From Planctomycetota bacterium (lineage in GTDB: Bacteria; Planctomycetota; PUPC01; JACPCR01), in assembly GCA_027625095.1 (NCBI GenBank), contig JAQBXN010000098.1, positions 1 through 33,572 on the forward strand: a stretch of DNA of 33,572 nt, given 5' to 3'. Positions 24,177 to 33,415 of this stretch are shown here, piece after piece. The translations under genes were made by a program, and so were the position numbers. Below the pieces are notes generated by a model, which was not told the DNA's origin, did no database searches, and was given only the letters and a program-made list of their open reading frames with translations. How positions within the stretch are numbered: the first letter of the stretch is position 1; every line of letters starts with the position of its first letter.

Positions 24177-24305
24177 TCTCCGCGTGACGCGGAGAACTTT
24201 CCTGGGAGCAGAAGCGTCTCGCTTCCGTGCGGAGGTGAGACGCCTCCGCTCTCAGGTTTGGTCGCGGCCAAAGGCCGTATTAGGAAAGGGGGGATATTAG
24301 ACTCC
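24177..24305. repeat. Cluster of palindromic repeats upstream of the DUF6785-like gene
   Basis: Three elements stand side by side. TCTCCGCG/CGCGGAGA is an 8-base hairpin with a 3-base loop (24177-24195). A 46-base palindrome follows, with arms GAGC-N4-GCGTCTC (24206-24220) and GAGACGC-N4-GCTC (24237-24251) and an alternative inner stem GCGGAGG/CCTCCGC. Family C copy 2 (24264-24305) matches 11083-11124; its leading TTTGGTCGCGGCCA (24257-24270) also occurs at 2159-2172. The whole 353-base gap 24081-24433 shows nothing coding; the rest holds the divergent promoters, none of which I can name. Confidence 0.75.
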
Positions 24306-24433
24306 ATACTGACCTCTGCTATCCGGTCGGGAAGGCCCTCTGTTCTGGACCCATGGCCGAAGCCAGCATGCGCTCATAAAAACTACACAACAACACATTA
24401 TCCCACACCGAGCCCCTAACTCTTTTTCTGATC

Positions 24434-26299
24434 ATGACATTCCGATCTGTATTCACCGGGATTCTGCTTTCCCTTGCGCTCGGGCTTATGCTGCCGGTCA
24501 CGGAATTTTTGATCCAGGGGACGCGGCTTGGGCTGAGTTCGGCGACGCCAGCGGCCTTTTTTCTTCTGTTTGTCCTACTGAGTACTGCGCAACCTCTGCT
24601 GAAGTTTTTTCGGCCTGCATGGGCCTTGCGGGCGCCTGAACTGCTGGTGGTTTTTTCGATGGCCATGGTAGCGACAGTCGTCCCGACAAGGGGATTCGGC
24701 GGGCCGTTTTTTGGGATGTCCGTCGGGGCTACTTATTATGCGGATGACTCAAATCAATGGAACAAGACGATCCGACCGCATCTCCCTGATTCCATTGTCG
24801 TGACGGATAAAGAGGTGGTGCGACAAATGTATGAAGGCCTTCCTGAGGATGCGAGCCTCAATTGGAAGGTATGGCTGCCGTCATTGGCGTGGTGGTGGTT
24901 TTTTATGGTGGTGATGATGGTAATGGTGGTCTCAGTGATGCTTCTCTTCCGGAGGGCCTGGATTGAGGATGAGCGGATATCGTTTCCCGTTGCCCAGGTG
25001 GCTATCGCCCTGGTTGAGGATGGCCCCCCTGGTTCGTGCACTATTGCCCTTTTTCATCAGTCGGCGTTCTGGTCTGGCTTTCTGGTTTCGGCATTCCTGA
25101 GTAGCTCAAGCCCGCTCCATAATTACTTTCCAGAGGCGGTCGGATCGCAATGGCTCTCCTGGGGTGTTCGTCACAATATCCCGTTCGTGGACGGCGCTTC
25201 GATGCGGATCAATCTCCTCATGCTTGGTTTCGCATTCTTCATCGAATCGAGAGTCGCATTCAGCCTGTGGTTCTTTTACCTGCTGTCGCAGCCTCTTCAG
25301 TGGATCTACGGAACGTTCTTTCCGGACCATGGCGAATCGTTGAGCTACTGGACTTCCGCCGGCCCTCACGGAACGATTCAAGCCCGGCAACAGGTGGGAG
25401 CAATCATCGTGCTTGTGCTCGGGATGACCTGGTCCGCAAGAGTTCGCATTCTCGATCAGATGGGGACGCTTCTCCTGTTTGGCGTGAGTGCGACCATGCT
25501 CTGCCTGATGATCCACCAGACGGGCGTGCCGCTGGGCATCTCGCCGGTTGTCGTGGGTGGCTCGCTTATCATCTGGCTCTCGCTGACCCGGCTGATGGCA
25601 CAAGCCGGGACTGCAACGATGGTGACCGCCATAGTCCCGGTGGGTTTTGTCGTGGCGACAGTTGGGGCTCCGAACCTTGGAGTCGTCGGCCTGATTGGTG
25701 TCGGGCTGACTTTCATCTGGGCGGGAGACTTGTTGACCTACCTGATGGGGCCGACGGGCAATGCAATTTATCTTCAGCACAAGAACGCCTCTTCACCGGG
25801 TCGCGGAGCGCTTGTGCTGGTGGTCGCGGTGATGGTGAGTCTCGTGGCCTGCATGGGCATGACGCTCTATCTCACTCACTCAGTGGGCGCGCTGAATCTG
25901 CACCCTCAGTATTTCAATACCTTCTCCCAATACCCTTGGAAGTTTGTATCTGAAATGAGCCATCGTAGCGGGCCAAAGGTTACCGGCTTCGTCTGGACTG
26001 CTGCCGGCGCTGGAGTCATGCTGTTGCTGACCTGGTTGCAGCACTCGTTTTACTGGTGGCCCCTGCATCCACTGGGTTACCTGGCCCAGGGGGGCTGGGC
26101 CATGAGAAGCCTCTGGTTTTCTTTTTTTCTGGCCTGGCTTGTCAAGATTCTCGTCCTCCAATACGGCGGGGGCAGCGCCTATAAAAAAGCCAGAGTCTTT
26201 TTCATCGGGATCATCACTGGCCTTCTGGTTGTCGGTGGGCTCTGGCTGGTGGTCGATGCGATCACCGGAATGCGCGGCAGCCGCGTTTACCTTTATTGA
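24434..26299 (+). CDS. DUF6785/DUF6784-like multi-span membrane protein
   Basis: The 621-residue product is almost entirely hydrophobic, with roughly a dozen membrane segments beginning at residue 5 and ending near residue 605. The recognisable family features are a conserved APELLVVFSMAM segment (about 68-79), the first soluble loop with WNKTIRPHLPD, RRAWIEDERISFPVAQV (about 173-189), which resembles loops in OPT-type transporters, and the GGGSAYKKAR end. This resembles the DUF6785/DUF6784 family of large membrane proteins seen in PVC-type and Armatimonadota-like genomes. Transport is a guess. The start at 24434 has no clear ribosome site. Its stop is 14 bases from the stop of the secreted glycosidase-like gene. 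Confidence 0.75.
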   Translation: MTFRSVFTGILLSLALGLMLPVTEFLIQGTRLGLSSATPAAFFLLFVLLSTAQPLLKFFRPAWALRAPELLVVFSMAMVATVVPTRGFGGPFFGMSVGATYYADDSNQWNKTIRPHLPDSIVVTDKEVVRQMYEGLPEDASLNWKVWLPSLAWWWFFMVVMMVMVVSVMLLFRRAWIEDERISFPVAQVAIALVEDGPPGSCTIALFHQSAFWSGFLVSAFLSSSSPLHNYFPEAVGSQWLSWGVRHNIPFVDGASMRINLLMLGFAFFIESRVAFSLWFFYLLSQPLQWIYGTFFPDHGESLSYWTSAGPHGTIQARQQVGAIIVLVLGMTWSARVRILDQMGTLLLFGVSATMLCLMIHQTGVPLGISPVVVGGSLIIWLSLTRLMAQAGTATMVTAIVPVGFVVATVGAPNLGVVGLIGVGLTFIWAGDLLTYLMGPTGNAIYLQHKNASSPGRGALVLVVAVMVSLVACMGMTLYLTHSVGALNLHPQYFNTFSQYPWKFVSEMSHRSGPKVTGFVWTAAGAGVMLLLTWLQHSFYWWPLHPLGYLAQGGWAMRSLWFSFFLAWLVKILVLQYGGGSAYKKARVFFIGIITGLLVVGGLWLVVDAITGMRGSRVYLY

Positions 26300-26313
26300 G
26301 AATATTCACCAGG

Positions 26314-29300
26314 TTACTTCGGCGGATAACGTCTCAGCATCAACATATCCGCCACATCCAGCGGCATCTCAACAATCAATTCACCTCTCTTCACCTGGAA
26401 TTTCAGTTCACCAAGCGAAGCGCTCTCAACATGGCGAATCGTCCCGGGATCTAGAACACGAACCTGGAGGTTCGGGATCTTGCTTCCAGTGTAATTTACC
26501 AGCGGAATGGCCAGGCCGGCCTGGCTGTCAAAGAGGGACGTTTCAACGAGGGGTTCGCTCAGAATGACAGGTCGGGTAATGCCCGCATCAAAAGCCCAGC
26601 GAGTGATGAAATTCCGTGACTGCGCGCTGAATTTGGTGGGCAGGAAATGGGCGTAAGCATCATCGCTCGAGCCGCGGTCGGCCGGTCGATCCGGTAGGGC
26701 TGGCTTCACATACGCAGTGCCAGGCAGGGTGGCACAGGTGACCGCCAGGCCCCGCCCGACTTCATTGCGAAAGAGCGCTGGAGTGCCGTCTTTGTAACTT
26801 CCGATGACTTCGACTTTATTTCCAAAACCGGTCAGCTTCTGCAGACCCGAGCGGCGTGGCTGGAAGACTCCCTTAACCCCATAAACTTCAACAACTCCCG
26901 GTAGTGCGTGACGGGTGGTCTTGTAGTTGATGACATCGATGGGCTGCAGGCGTGGCAGGTTGTCCTTACCGTGGATGTAAGAAATCTGCATGTCAACTTT
27001 CTGGTCGACGATGCCCAGCAATCGCTGCATCCAGAGGTTGGCGTCGTTGTATTCGTTAAGCAGGCCGGCGGCGGCAGTGGCAAAGACGACTCCTCCATCT
27101 TTGGCCCATTCATAGAGCTTCTTTCCAGCATCCGATCGCAGATGGGTGTCGGCGATGTAAACGGCTTTGTAATCTTTCAAGTCGCCTTCGAGGATGCCGT
27201 CCTCTGAAATAATGTCCAGGGGAATGTGTGCATGTTTGAGCGCCATATAGAGGTGCTGGCGTTCCGCATTGAAGACGCTGGTGTTGTGCCAGATGTCGGT
27301 TGTCCCACTCATGAGCAGGGCGACTTCAGGCTGGCGGAGCTTCCCCTTGATGACCATATCTTCAAACAGACCGGCATCACGCACAACGTCGTAAATGGCC
27401 CGATACATGTCGGTGCTCTCCGGTAGCATGCTGTTTTCCGTGTAGCACATGGCCGTCGGCATGGGCTCGAAAAAATCGAAGAGCGTTGCACCGTTCGCCA
27501 CGTCCGCGTAAAAGGCGCGCCGAAAACTCGCTGGCGTATTCCCCGGCGTATGAGGCATCACATACATATAGATGGGGAGGCCGTGTTTGCGCGCACCGGC
27601 CCTCAATGCGCTGACTATGTAGCCGATCACCTGCTGGCTGGTGACGGGGATCTGCCACAGATAATCTTCGCTCCATGGCATGGTCATCGCCCTCTGCCGG
27701 AAGACGTCAATCCACTGAAAGTAATTTGGCTTATAATTCGTGTGCGGTGAGTAGTTCGCGCCGATGAGGACACCTTCTGGCAGTTCTTTTTCAAGAATGT
27801 CCACCCGTTCCTTCAATCTGTCGACGCCATACTGATATCGGTATCGCATGGCCCAGTAGTAGAGGGACGGGTTGGTCTCATGGGTATCGGTCTTGTAGGT
27901 CACCAAATTCCAGAGTGCATCCGGCCCCATTTTTTTGTGCTCAGGATCAGGGAGGAGCACATCCCAGGTGTTCACGCCCTTAGTCTTGAGGTATTCACGA
28001 AATGCGTTGTTTGTGCCTTCCCCGGCAGTTGGCCCGGAAAGGTGAATCTCGTCGCCCATCGAAATCACCTTCAGGTATGGCAGTTGGCCCTTGTCTTTGA
28101 GCTTCTTCACCCAGGCGGCCAGATCCGGTGTGTTAATACCCCGGACGTCAAACTTGCTCGTCTGCTTGAAGCTCAGCATCGCCTTCTGCACCAGGGCTGG
28201 GTGAATGTCTTCCGGCATACTGTTGATCACGTTGTTACCGAGCGCTTTGGCAATATCGAGCTGGAGTTCTGAGATTCGGTTGTTGGTGTTGCCGGTGTGG
28301 AAGGTGTTGAAAAACAGGATTTCCTTCGGAATGCGCCCCCTGATTGGAAATTCTTTGAAGCTGGCGAGCATCTGTTCGAGGATCTCTTCGAATGACTGAA
28401 TCTTGCCGCCATAGCGGAGATCCGCAGGAATCGAGAACTGGGCAATCGGCGTGGTCGCATCTTTGTATCGAATCTTCTTGACCGCATTGGGGCCGTTTTC
28501 CCCAGGCACCCCGAACTCAAACTCCAGGTCGATGCTTCCGCCCTGTACGCCTTGGGGGTAGACGACCTTGGGGAAGTATCCGGACACATTGAGTGCGTCC
28601 ATCATTGAACCAATTTCGACCCATGCGGATTCTTCGCCTGGCTTGATCCAATCTCCTGTGGTGTTACCGGCCTTGCCGTTCTTATCGATCCAGATGGCCC
28701 CACCCCAGTTGCGAATATGGACCCAGTACGGTGAGTGCTCCCTCGCCTGGGGCGAGCTTACCATCACTGGAGTCTTCGCATCGGCTGGATTCTTAATCTT
28801 TACAAATAGGTCACCGGCCTGGGTCAGTAGACCATCGAGGGGCAGGTAGTTTTCTTCTTCGATGCGCTTCGCCACTTCGGCGGTGTCGGTCGTCAGCATG
28901 ATGACGTCGATATTTCGCCGGGCCGCCGGCTCAGCCTGTTTGTCTGCGACGAGTATCAGATTCGCTTTGCCGGCCTTCAGATTGACCTTGGCGTCGGTCC
29001 CTTCCCAGACGATATTTTCAACGGGCCCCCAATACCACCTGACCTGCGGCTGCACCTTGTTCTTGAACGCCCACAGCTTGGGATTCTCCATTCGGCCGTA
29101 GCTTCGCTGGAACACCTCCTTGCCTTCCTGCTCGATCGTCATCGAGAACTCGGTCTGAAAGTTATAGGCTGCTTCATAGCGAATCAGCGCGAGATACTCG
29201 CCATCGGCAGGAATCTCGACCGTCCGAACTGCACGTGAACGCTCGCACTGTTCAGGAGCGCCAAGGTATCGCAGACGGGAGAGGAAAGAGTTGGCGAAGG

Positions 29301-29466
29301 TGGCCGCGTAGTAGTTCGTACCCCACGGTCTTACTTTCCAACCGCCGAGGGGTTCGAATTCTTCAGCTTCAATGAAAACTGTTGATTTCCTTGCATCTTC
29401 GGCTGCTGCTGGCGAAAGCAGGGCCGTGGCAAGCACCATACCAGAGAGGATAGCTGGGTACTGCAT
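26314..29466 (-). CDS. Very large secreted glycosidase-like protein
   Basis: A signal peptide ends near residue 22 (LLSPAAA). Residues 30-195 look like a beta-sandwich carbohydrate-binding domain (FIEAEEFEPLGGW, with a final LTTDTAE). A central region (about 380-700) has the look of a TIM barrel, with FFNTFHTGN, VISMGDEIHLSG (468-479; Asp472/Glu473 are candidate catalytic acids) and MPWSEDYLW (Glu600). Residues about 755-830 (DLKDYKAVYIADTHLRSDAG, EWAKDGGVVFATAAAG) resemble the GH42 trimerisation-type fold, followed by a beta-rich end. I infer a glycoside hydrolase of the broad GH42-like group; no exact family is claimed. A near-consensus promoter lies at 29544-29571. The neighbouring convergent membrane protein may handle products. 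Confidence 0.7.
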   Translation of the reverse strand: MQYPAILSGMVLATALLSPAAAEDARKSTVFIEAEEFEPLGGWKVRPWGTNYYAATFANSFLSRLRYLGAPEQCERSRAVRTVEIPADGEYLALIRYEAAYNFQTEFSMTIEQEGKEVFQRSYGRMENPKLWAFKNKVQPQVRWYWGPVENIVWEGTDAKVNLKAGKANLILVADKQAEPAARRNIDVIMLTTDTAEVAKRIEEENYLPLDGLLTQAGDLFVKIKNPADAKTPVMVSSPQAREHSPYWVHIRNWGGAIWIDKNGKAGNTTGDWIKPGEESAWVEIGSMMDALNVSGYFPKVVYPQGVQGGSIDLEFEFGVPGENGPNAVKKIRYKDATTPIAQFSIPADLRYGGKIQSFEEILEQMLASFKEFPIRGRIPKEILFFNTFHTGNTNNRISELQLDIAKALGNNVINSMPEDIHPALVQKAMLSFKQTSKFDVRGINTPDLAAWVKKLKDKGQLPYLKVISMGDEIHLSGPTAGEGTNNAFREYLKTKGVNTWDVLLPDPEHKKMGPDALWNLVTYKTDTHETNPSLYYWAMRYRYQYGVDRLKERVDILEKELPEGVLIGANYSPHTNYKPNYFQWIDVFRQRAMTMPWSEDYLWQIPVTSQQVIGYIVSALRAGARKHGLPIYMYVMPHTPGNTPASFRRAFYADVANGATLFDFFEPMPTAMCYTENSMLPESTDMYRAIYDVVRDAGLFEDMVIKGKLRQPEVALLMSGTTDIWHNTSVFNAERQHLYMALKHAHIPLDIISEDGILEGDLKDYKAVYIADTHLRSDAGKKLYEWAKDGGVVFATAAAGLLNEYNDANLWMQRLLGIVDQKVDMQISYIHGKDNLPRLQPIDVINYKTTRHALPGVVEVYGVKGVFQPRRSGLQKLTGFGNKVEVIGSYKDGTPALFRNEVGRGLAVTCATLPGTAYVKPALPDRPADRGSSDDAYAHFLPTKFSAQSRNFITRWAFDAGITRPVILSEPLVETSLFDSQAGLAIPLVNYTGSKIPNLQVRVLDPGTIRHVESASLGELKFQVKRGELIVEMPLDVADMLMLRRYPPK

Positions 29467-29543
29467 GAAATTATCTGTGATTGTAAAAAAAAGAGGGTTT
29501 GCCGAGGCGGCGGGGCGGGATCGCTTGGGATTGCGATGGAAGG

Positions 29544-29571
29544 ATTATAAGAAGCGTAGTAGGAGGTTCAA
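29544..29571 (-). promoter_or_regulatory. Sigma-70-like promoter of the secreted glycosidase-like gene
   Basis: On the minus strand TTGAAC (29566-29571) and TATAAT (29544-29549) are separated by 16 bases, matching four and six consensus bases. It lies in the 152-base gap between the cupin stop and the glycosidase-like start, and transcription would begin near 29537, about 70 bases before the ATG. Confidence 0.6.
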
Positions 29572-29618
29572 TGATACGGGGAAGATCCTTTCAGCAACCT
29601 GCTTTCGGCCGATCCACT

Positions 29619-29978
29619 CTAGTCAAACCATTCGTCGGCTGGATCAAACTTTGGCAGCACGAATATCAGCACCTTCATCTTTCCGACCGCTCGGTGGCGG
29701 ACGCCTGCAGGAATCACGATGCAGACTCCTGGCCCCACCTCAATGAGCTCGTCATCCAGTTGCATGCGGGCGTCATCACCACATTCCAGAATGTAATAGG
29801 TCTCCGTCAGTCGCTTGTGGTAATGGAGTCGGGCGTCGGTGGAAATCTCCGTAATGTGTACCGTCCCAGGAAAATCATCGATATCCGCAAACGCCCGGCG
29901 TGCAGTACCACATGGGCAGGGAACACCCTCTATTTCGGCGAAATCAGCAAGGTGGTATTTGGATGGGCTAATCGGCAT
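29619..29978 (-). CDS. Cupin-domain protein
   Basis: The 119-residue product has both cupin motifs: DARLHYHKRLTETYYILECG, with His-x-His and a Glu that would bind metal, and GPGVCIVIPAGVRHRA, with the second His. It is a single small cupin barrel, normally a dimer with a metal-bound small-molecule or sugar function; the substrate is not evident. The N-terminus has a CPC pair (residues 21-23). It lies upstream of, and in the same direction as, the secreted glycosidase-like gene, which has its own promoter. Confidence 0.85.
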   Translation of the reverse strand: MPISPSKYHLADFAEIEGVPCPCGTARRAFADIDDFPGTVHITEISTDARLHYHKRLTETYYILECGDDARMQLDDELIEVGPGVCIVIPAGVRHRAVGKMKVLIFVLPKFDPADEWFD

Positions 29979-30116
29979 AAAGAGCGTGTGCTTCAGATTC
30001 GTTTTTTAACAGGCCTTTCAAGTAATCCTCGTGTTTGAAAACCAAGATTATGAAATATTCGCTCAACGGACTTTTACGGAGGAATCCGCCATCAACTCCG
30101 AAGGAGGCTTGGCGTC

Positions 30117-30203
30117 CTTTGGAGTGTCCCGACTTGCCGGAGCTTTTCTGGTTCTGGAGCGTCCCGGAAAGCGAAAGCGGTGGCAAGCCACCGTACTCCA
30201 AAA
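30117..30203. repeat. Palindromic intergenic repeat, family A copy 2
   Basis: The left arm (30117-30148) starts CTTTGGAGTG and ends GAGCTTTTC. The right arm (30171-30203) starts GCGAAAGCGG and ends TACTCCAAAA, so the unit is inverted. The arms match those of copy 1 at 7190-7292 (right arms share AAAGCGGTG.CAAG.CAC.G.ACTCCAAA). The 260-base gap between cupin and tex holds this repeat and little else. Confidence 0.75.
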
Positions 30204-30238
30204 CTTAAGATATTCGCCCAAAATCAAAATTGACGGCA

Positions 30239-32833
30239 TTAGCCTGATTCTGGTACGGCCGAGACCGCTTCCGACTTGGCACCAGTATCTGCCTGCTCAC
30301 CAGATTCTTCAGCCGAAACAGACGCTGCAGCCGGAGCAGATTCTTTACTTGAGTCTGGCGCGACAGGTTTCGAATCTTCGATTGGAGCGGATCCCTCTTC
30401 GGATGGACCGGGTTTCGTTGCTTCTGGTTGCTCTGTGGCTGCCTCAGGTGTGTTTGCACCTTGAGAGGCTTCTGATGCGGCCGTTTTTTCTGAGTCAGGT
30501 CCCGCTGCTTCAGGCTCAGTAGGAGCCTCTTGAGTTACCACCTCAACCGCTGCTGCTTCAACGACCGCCTCCCCGCTCGGGGTTTCGGCCGACTGTGCTT
30601 CCAGACTCGCGTCCGACGCAGGTTTTGGAGCAATCACCGGAGGGGGTGGTTGTACTGACTCCAGGGATGGAATTGGGCTTGGATGCTTGCCCTTCGCCTG
30701 CTTGATACTGAGGCTGACCCGGTTTTTTTGCCTGTCAATGCGCAAGACCTTTACCATCACACGCTCGCCGATATGAACAACTCTTGTTGGGTCTTGCACA
30801 AACCGTTTGGACAACTGTGAGACATGGACAAGCCCTTCGAGGCGGGCGCCGAGGTCAATGAAAGCTCCGAACTTGGTCACGTTTGTCACGGTACCCGGCA
30901 GAATCATTCCTTCGCTAAGTTGGGCCGCGCTCTGAAGGCCACCTTCAAAAAGCTCTCTCTGCAGACTCTCGCGCGGGTCCTGCCCGGGTGTGAGGAGCTC
31001 GTGCTGGATACTTTTGAGTGTCCGCCTGCCGACTTCTTCGGTGACGTATTTTTCCCAGTCTATTTTCTCGAGAAGTTCGGTGTTACCAATCAACGCCCCG
31101 GGCTCGGCGCCGATATCGGATGCGAGACGGCGGACAACATCATAGCTTTCAGGGTGGATACCCGTACGGTCGAGGGGCTCATCACCATCGGCAATACGAA
31201 CAAAACCGGCGATCTGCTCGAACGTCTTCTCGTTGACTCCTTCGACGGTCTTCAGCTCTTCCAGATTCTTGAAAGGGGATTGCGCACGGCGGGCAGCGAT
31301 AGCCTGTGCCAGTTCCGCAGTCGCTCCCGGCAGTTTTGAGAGCAGCACCGGCGAAGCCGTATTCAAATCCAAACCGACCAGGCTCACGCAGGATTCCATC
31401 ACTTCATTCATCTTTGCACGAAGCAGGTCCTGGCAGACCTGTGCCTGATAAGGCCCGACTTGCAGCTTGCAGGGCTCGACCTTTGCCAATTCAAACAACG
31501 GATCTTGAAACCGGCGTCCAATGCTTGTAGCAATCCGACAGGCCTCTTCCAGCCCGGGCAGCTCAGACGCGCCCACCTCCGATGAAGCATATTCGGCCGC
31601 GCCGGAACGATTGGTAATAGCTTTCAAAATCTTTCCATCAGAGGTTGAGGTCACGGCCTGCACTATTTCTTCAACCTGGCGATGACCGGTACCTTTACCA
31701 ATACTGATGGCTTCGATTTTATGGGTCTCGACGAGCTGCTGAATGCGGTCGCGGCCGGTCTCTTTGCGTTTCTTCGATTGGCCCAGATAAATTGTTGACG
31801 TCTCCAGCACGTTGCCGTTCTCGTCCAGTGCAGCGATGCGGCAGCCGCCCTTGAATGCCGGATCGATGCCAAGCACGCGCATGCCGCGGCCGGGGGGAGT
31901 AAGTAGGAGATTGCGCAGATTTTTCTTGCAGGTCATCACCGCTTCCATATCCGCTTCACGAAACACGGTCTTTCGCATGCTTTCGAGCAGAGGAGGGAAG
32001 AGCGTCTTCTCGAATACCTGCTGCACTGCACGGTGAAGGTGTTCGACCATCCGTTCATCTGTTGTATGGATGAAACGTTCGCTGAATTGCTTAATGGCCC
32101 GTTCGACGTTCACCTGAATTTCGAATGTTAGAAAGCCAAGCGATGCGCCACGCCGAATACCCAAAATATCCCGTGCAGCAACATCTTCGAACGATTCGGA
32201 AAAATCAAAATATTGTTTGAATGATTGGCCTTCTTCTTCTTTGCCTTCGATGACTTTGGAAACCACTCTTGCCCGCTTGAATACGTAATCACTAAAGATC
32301 TTCCGGTTCTCCGGTTCTTCCGCTATCTGGATGGTGATGATGTCCAGCGCGCCTTGAATCGCGGCATCCGCATCGGCGATTCCATTCGCGAGATCGCCTA
32401 GTCGTTGGGCCAGCGATTGGATGTCCCGCCATGGATTTCGCTGCATCCGGATCATCATGGCGAGCGGTGTCAAGCCGAGAGACTGTGCTTGTTCGGCCGC
32501 GCTTCTGTCCAGCCCTGCCTGGGTGCATTCGTCCAGTGATTCAGTGCTGAGCGCCTTTTCAATCCTTCTCCTCAGGTCATCCGTGAGTTTTTCCTTCTGT
32601 TCCAACTCGGCGATCAGCTTTGCCTTTCTGGCCTGGAACTCATCGAACTCGACCAAAGCTTCATGAACGCGACGTATCGCGCCCTCGCCAAGATTGCCTG
32701 TCATATCCTTCCTGAACCGGGCAATGAATGGAACACTACACCCCTCTTCCATCAGGGTGATGATTTGGCGGACACGCCTGGCAGGCAGCTTCAACTCCCG
32801 CGCAACGTGGCCTACCAGAGTTCCCTTATCCAT
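30239..32833 (-). CDS. tex: Tex-family RNA-binding transcription accessory protein with a long acidic tail
   Basis: Tex binds nucleic acids through its S1 domain and affects transcription and RNA processing. The 864-residue protein has the Tex N-terminal region, including VPFIARFRKDMTG (34-46) and FSEPFE-like FSESFEDVAA; a YqgF/RuvX-like core (VLGIDPAFKGGCRIAALD, 320-337, and ISIGKGTG, 377-384); the VEPCKLQVGPYQAQV segment (452-466); a helix-hairpin-helix region (DLNTASPVLLSKLPG, 489-503, then EGVNEKTFEQIAGF); and an S1 domain (642-712). Residues after about 716 are an added Pro/Ala/Glu/Ser-rich tail of about 148 residues not found in typical Tex. The start has AAGGAG 7 bases upstream of the ATG at 32833. 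Confidence 0.95.
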   Translation of the reverse strand: MDKGTLVGHVARELKLPARRVRQIITLMEEGCSVPFIARFRKDMTGNLGEGAIRRVHEALVEFDEFQARKAKLIAELEQKEKLTDDLRRRIEKALSTESLDECTQAGLDRSAAEQAQSLGLTPLAMMIRMQRNPWRDIQSLAQRLGDLANGIADADAAIQGALDIITIQIAEEPENRKIFSDYVFKRARVVSKVIEGKEEEGQSFKQYFDFSESFEDVAARDILGIRRGASLGFLTFEIQVNVERAIKQFSERFIHTTDERMVEHLHRAVQQVFEKTLFPPLLESMRKTVFREADMEAVMTCKKNLRNLLLTPPGRGMRVLGIDPAFKGGCRIAALDENGNVLETSTIYLGQSKKRKETGRDRIQQLVETHKIEAISIGKGTGHRQVEEIVQAVTSTSDGKILKAITNRSGAAEYASSEVGASELPGLEEACRIATSIGRRFQDPLFELAKVEPCKLQVGPYQAQVCQDLLRAKMNEVMESCVSLVGLDLNTASPVLLSKLPGATAELAQAIAARRAQSPFKNLEELKTVEGVNEKTFEQIAGFVRIADGDEPLDRTGIHPESYDVVRRLASDIGAEPGALIGNTELLEKIDWEKYVTEEVGRRTLKSIQHELLTPGQDPRESLQRELFEGGLQSAAQLSEGMILPGTVTNVTKFGAFIDLGARLEGLVHVSQLSKRFVQDPTRVVHIGERVMVKVLRIDRQKNRVSLSIKQAKGKHPSPIPSLESVQPPPPVIAPKPASDASLEAQSAETPSGEAVVEAAAVEVVTQEAPTEPEAAGPDSEKTAASEASQGANTPEAATEQPEATKPGPSEEGSAPIEDSKPVAPDSSKESAPAAASVSAEESGEQADTGAKSEAVSAVPESG

Positions 32834-32874
32834 TAACGACTCCTTGAGATACGATCTCCAAACCAGTGGCGCGC

Positions 32875-32903
32875 AACATAAGTACGAATACTTGTTGTTG
32901 CAA
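32875..32903 (-). promoter_or_regulatory. Possible promoter of tex
   Basis: On the minus strand TTGCAA (32898-32903) and TATGTT (32875-32880) are 17 bases apart, each with four of six consensus bases. The leader to the ATG would be about 35 bases. This is a moderate match only. Confidence 0.35.
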
Positions 32904-33415
32904 CCCGATTGCTCTTAAATTCAGTATTTAGGGTTCGTTATGAGGAAACTTCTCCGCGGGGTACGTCGCAGTCATTGGGGCAACCCTCCAGGAAGCTCGG
33001 CGAAATGAAAGATAGGAGTTCCAATCTCAGGAGGCCCGGAGGGTTGGATTGCGGGGCTTGAGTTGGACAGGCTGAAGTTGGCCGGCCGTCACCTCGTGCC
33101 ACTTTAATGATGTGGACGCGGAGGATCTTCTGACCTTATTCTCGGCGAGGATGTCGGCCCACGGTCAATACTGGAGGATAGGCAGGTCGCACTCGTGCCT
33201 TTGGTGGAGCGCATCGCCGTTGGTGAATTCTTTTTGAACCAAAGAACAATGAACCCGATGGCCGGGGCAAGTTTTTCTTCGAGGAATGCTTTGATGCTCC
33301 GCGGCGTGGGCAACTGGTCGAACCGGAACACATCGAGGAAGAGCCGGAGGTGAAACGAGTCGTTGAGGCCGGTAAAAATCCTCTGGATTCGTCGTAAATA
33401 TTCAGTGAACCCGTG
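32904..33415. other. Non-coding or decayed stretch with an inverted repeat
   Basis: This 512-base stretch holds short overlapping frames on both strands, none convincing. An inverted pair, CAACCCTCC (32981-32989) and GGAGGGTTG (33038-33046), brackets about 48 bases; two further G-C pairs extend it inwards after one mismatch. The right part (33170-33400) has open frames in three registers that may be remnants of a mobile-element gene. Confidence 0.4.

Noticed and set aside
24206..24251. Intrinsic terminator or attachment site
   Set aside because: No T-run follows on either strand and there is no integrase or duplicated core; it fits a dispersed palindrome better.
29499..30038. Plus-strand open frame of 179 residues
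   Set aside because: It overlaps the cupin gene and the promoter of the glycosidase-like gene and shows no family pattern.
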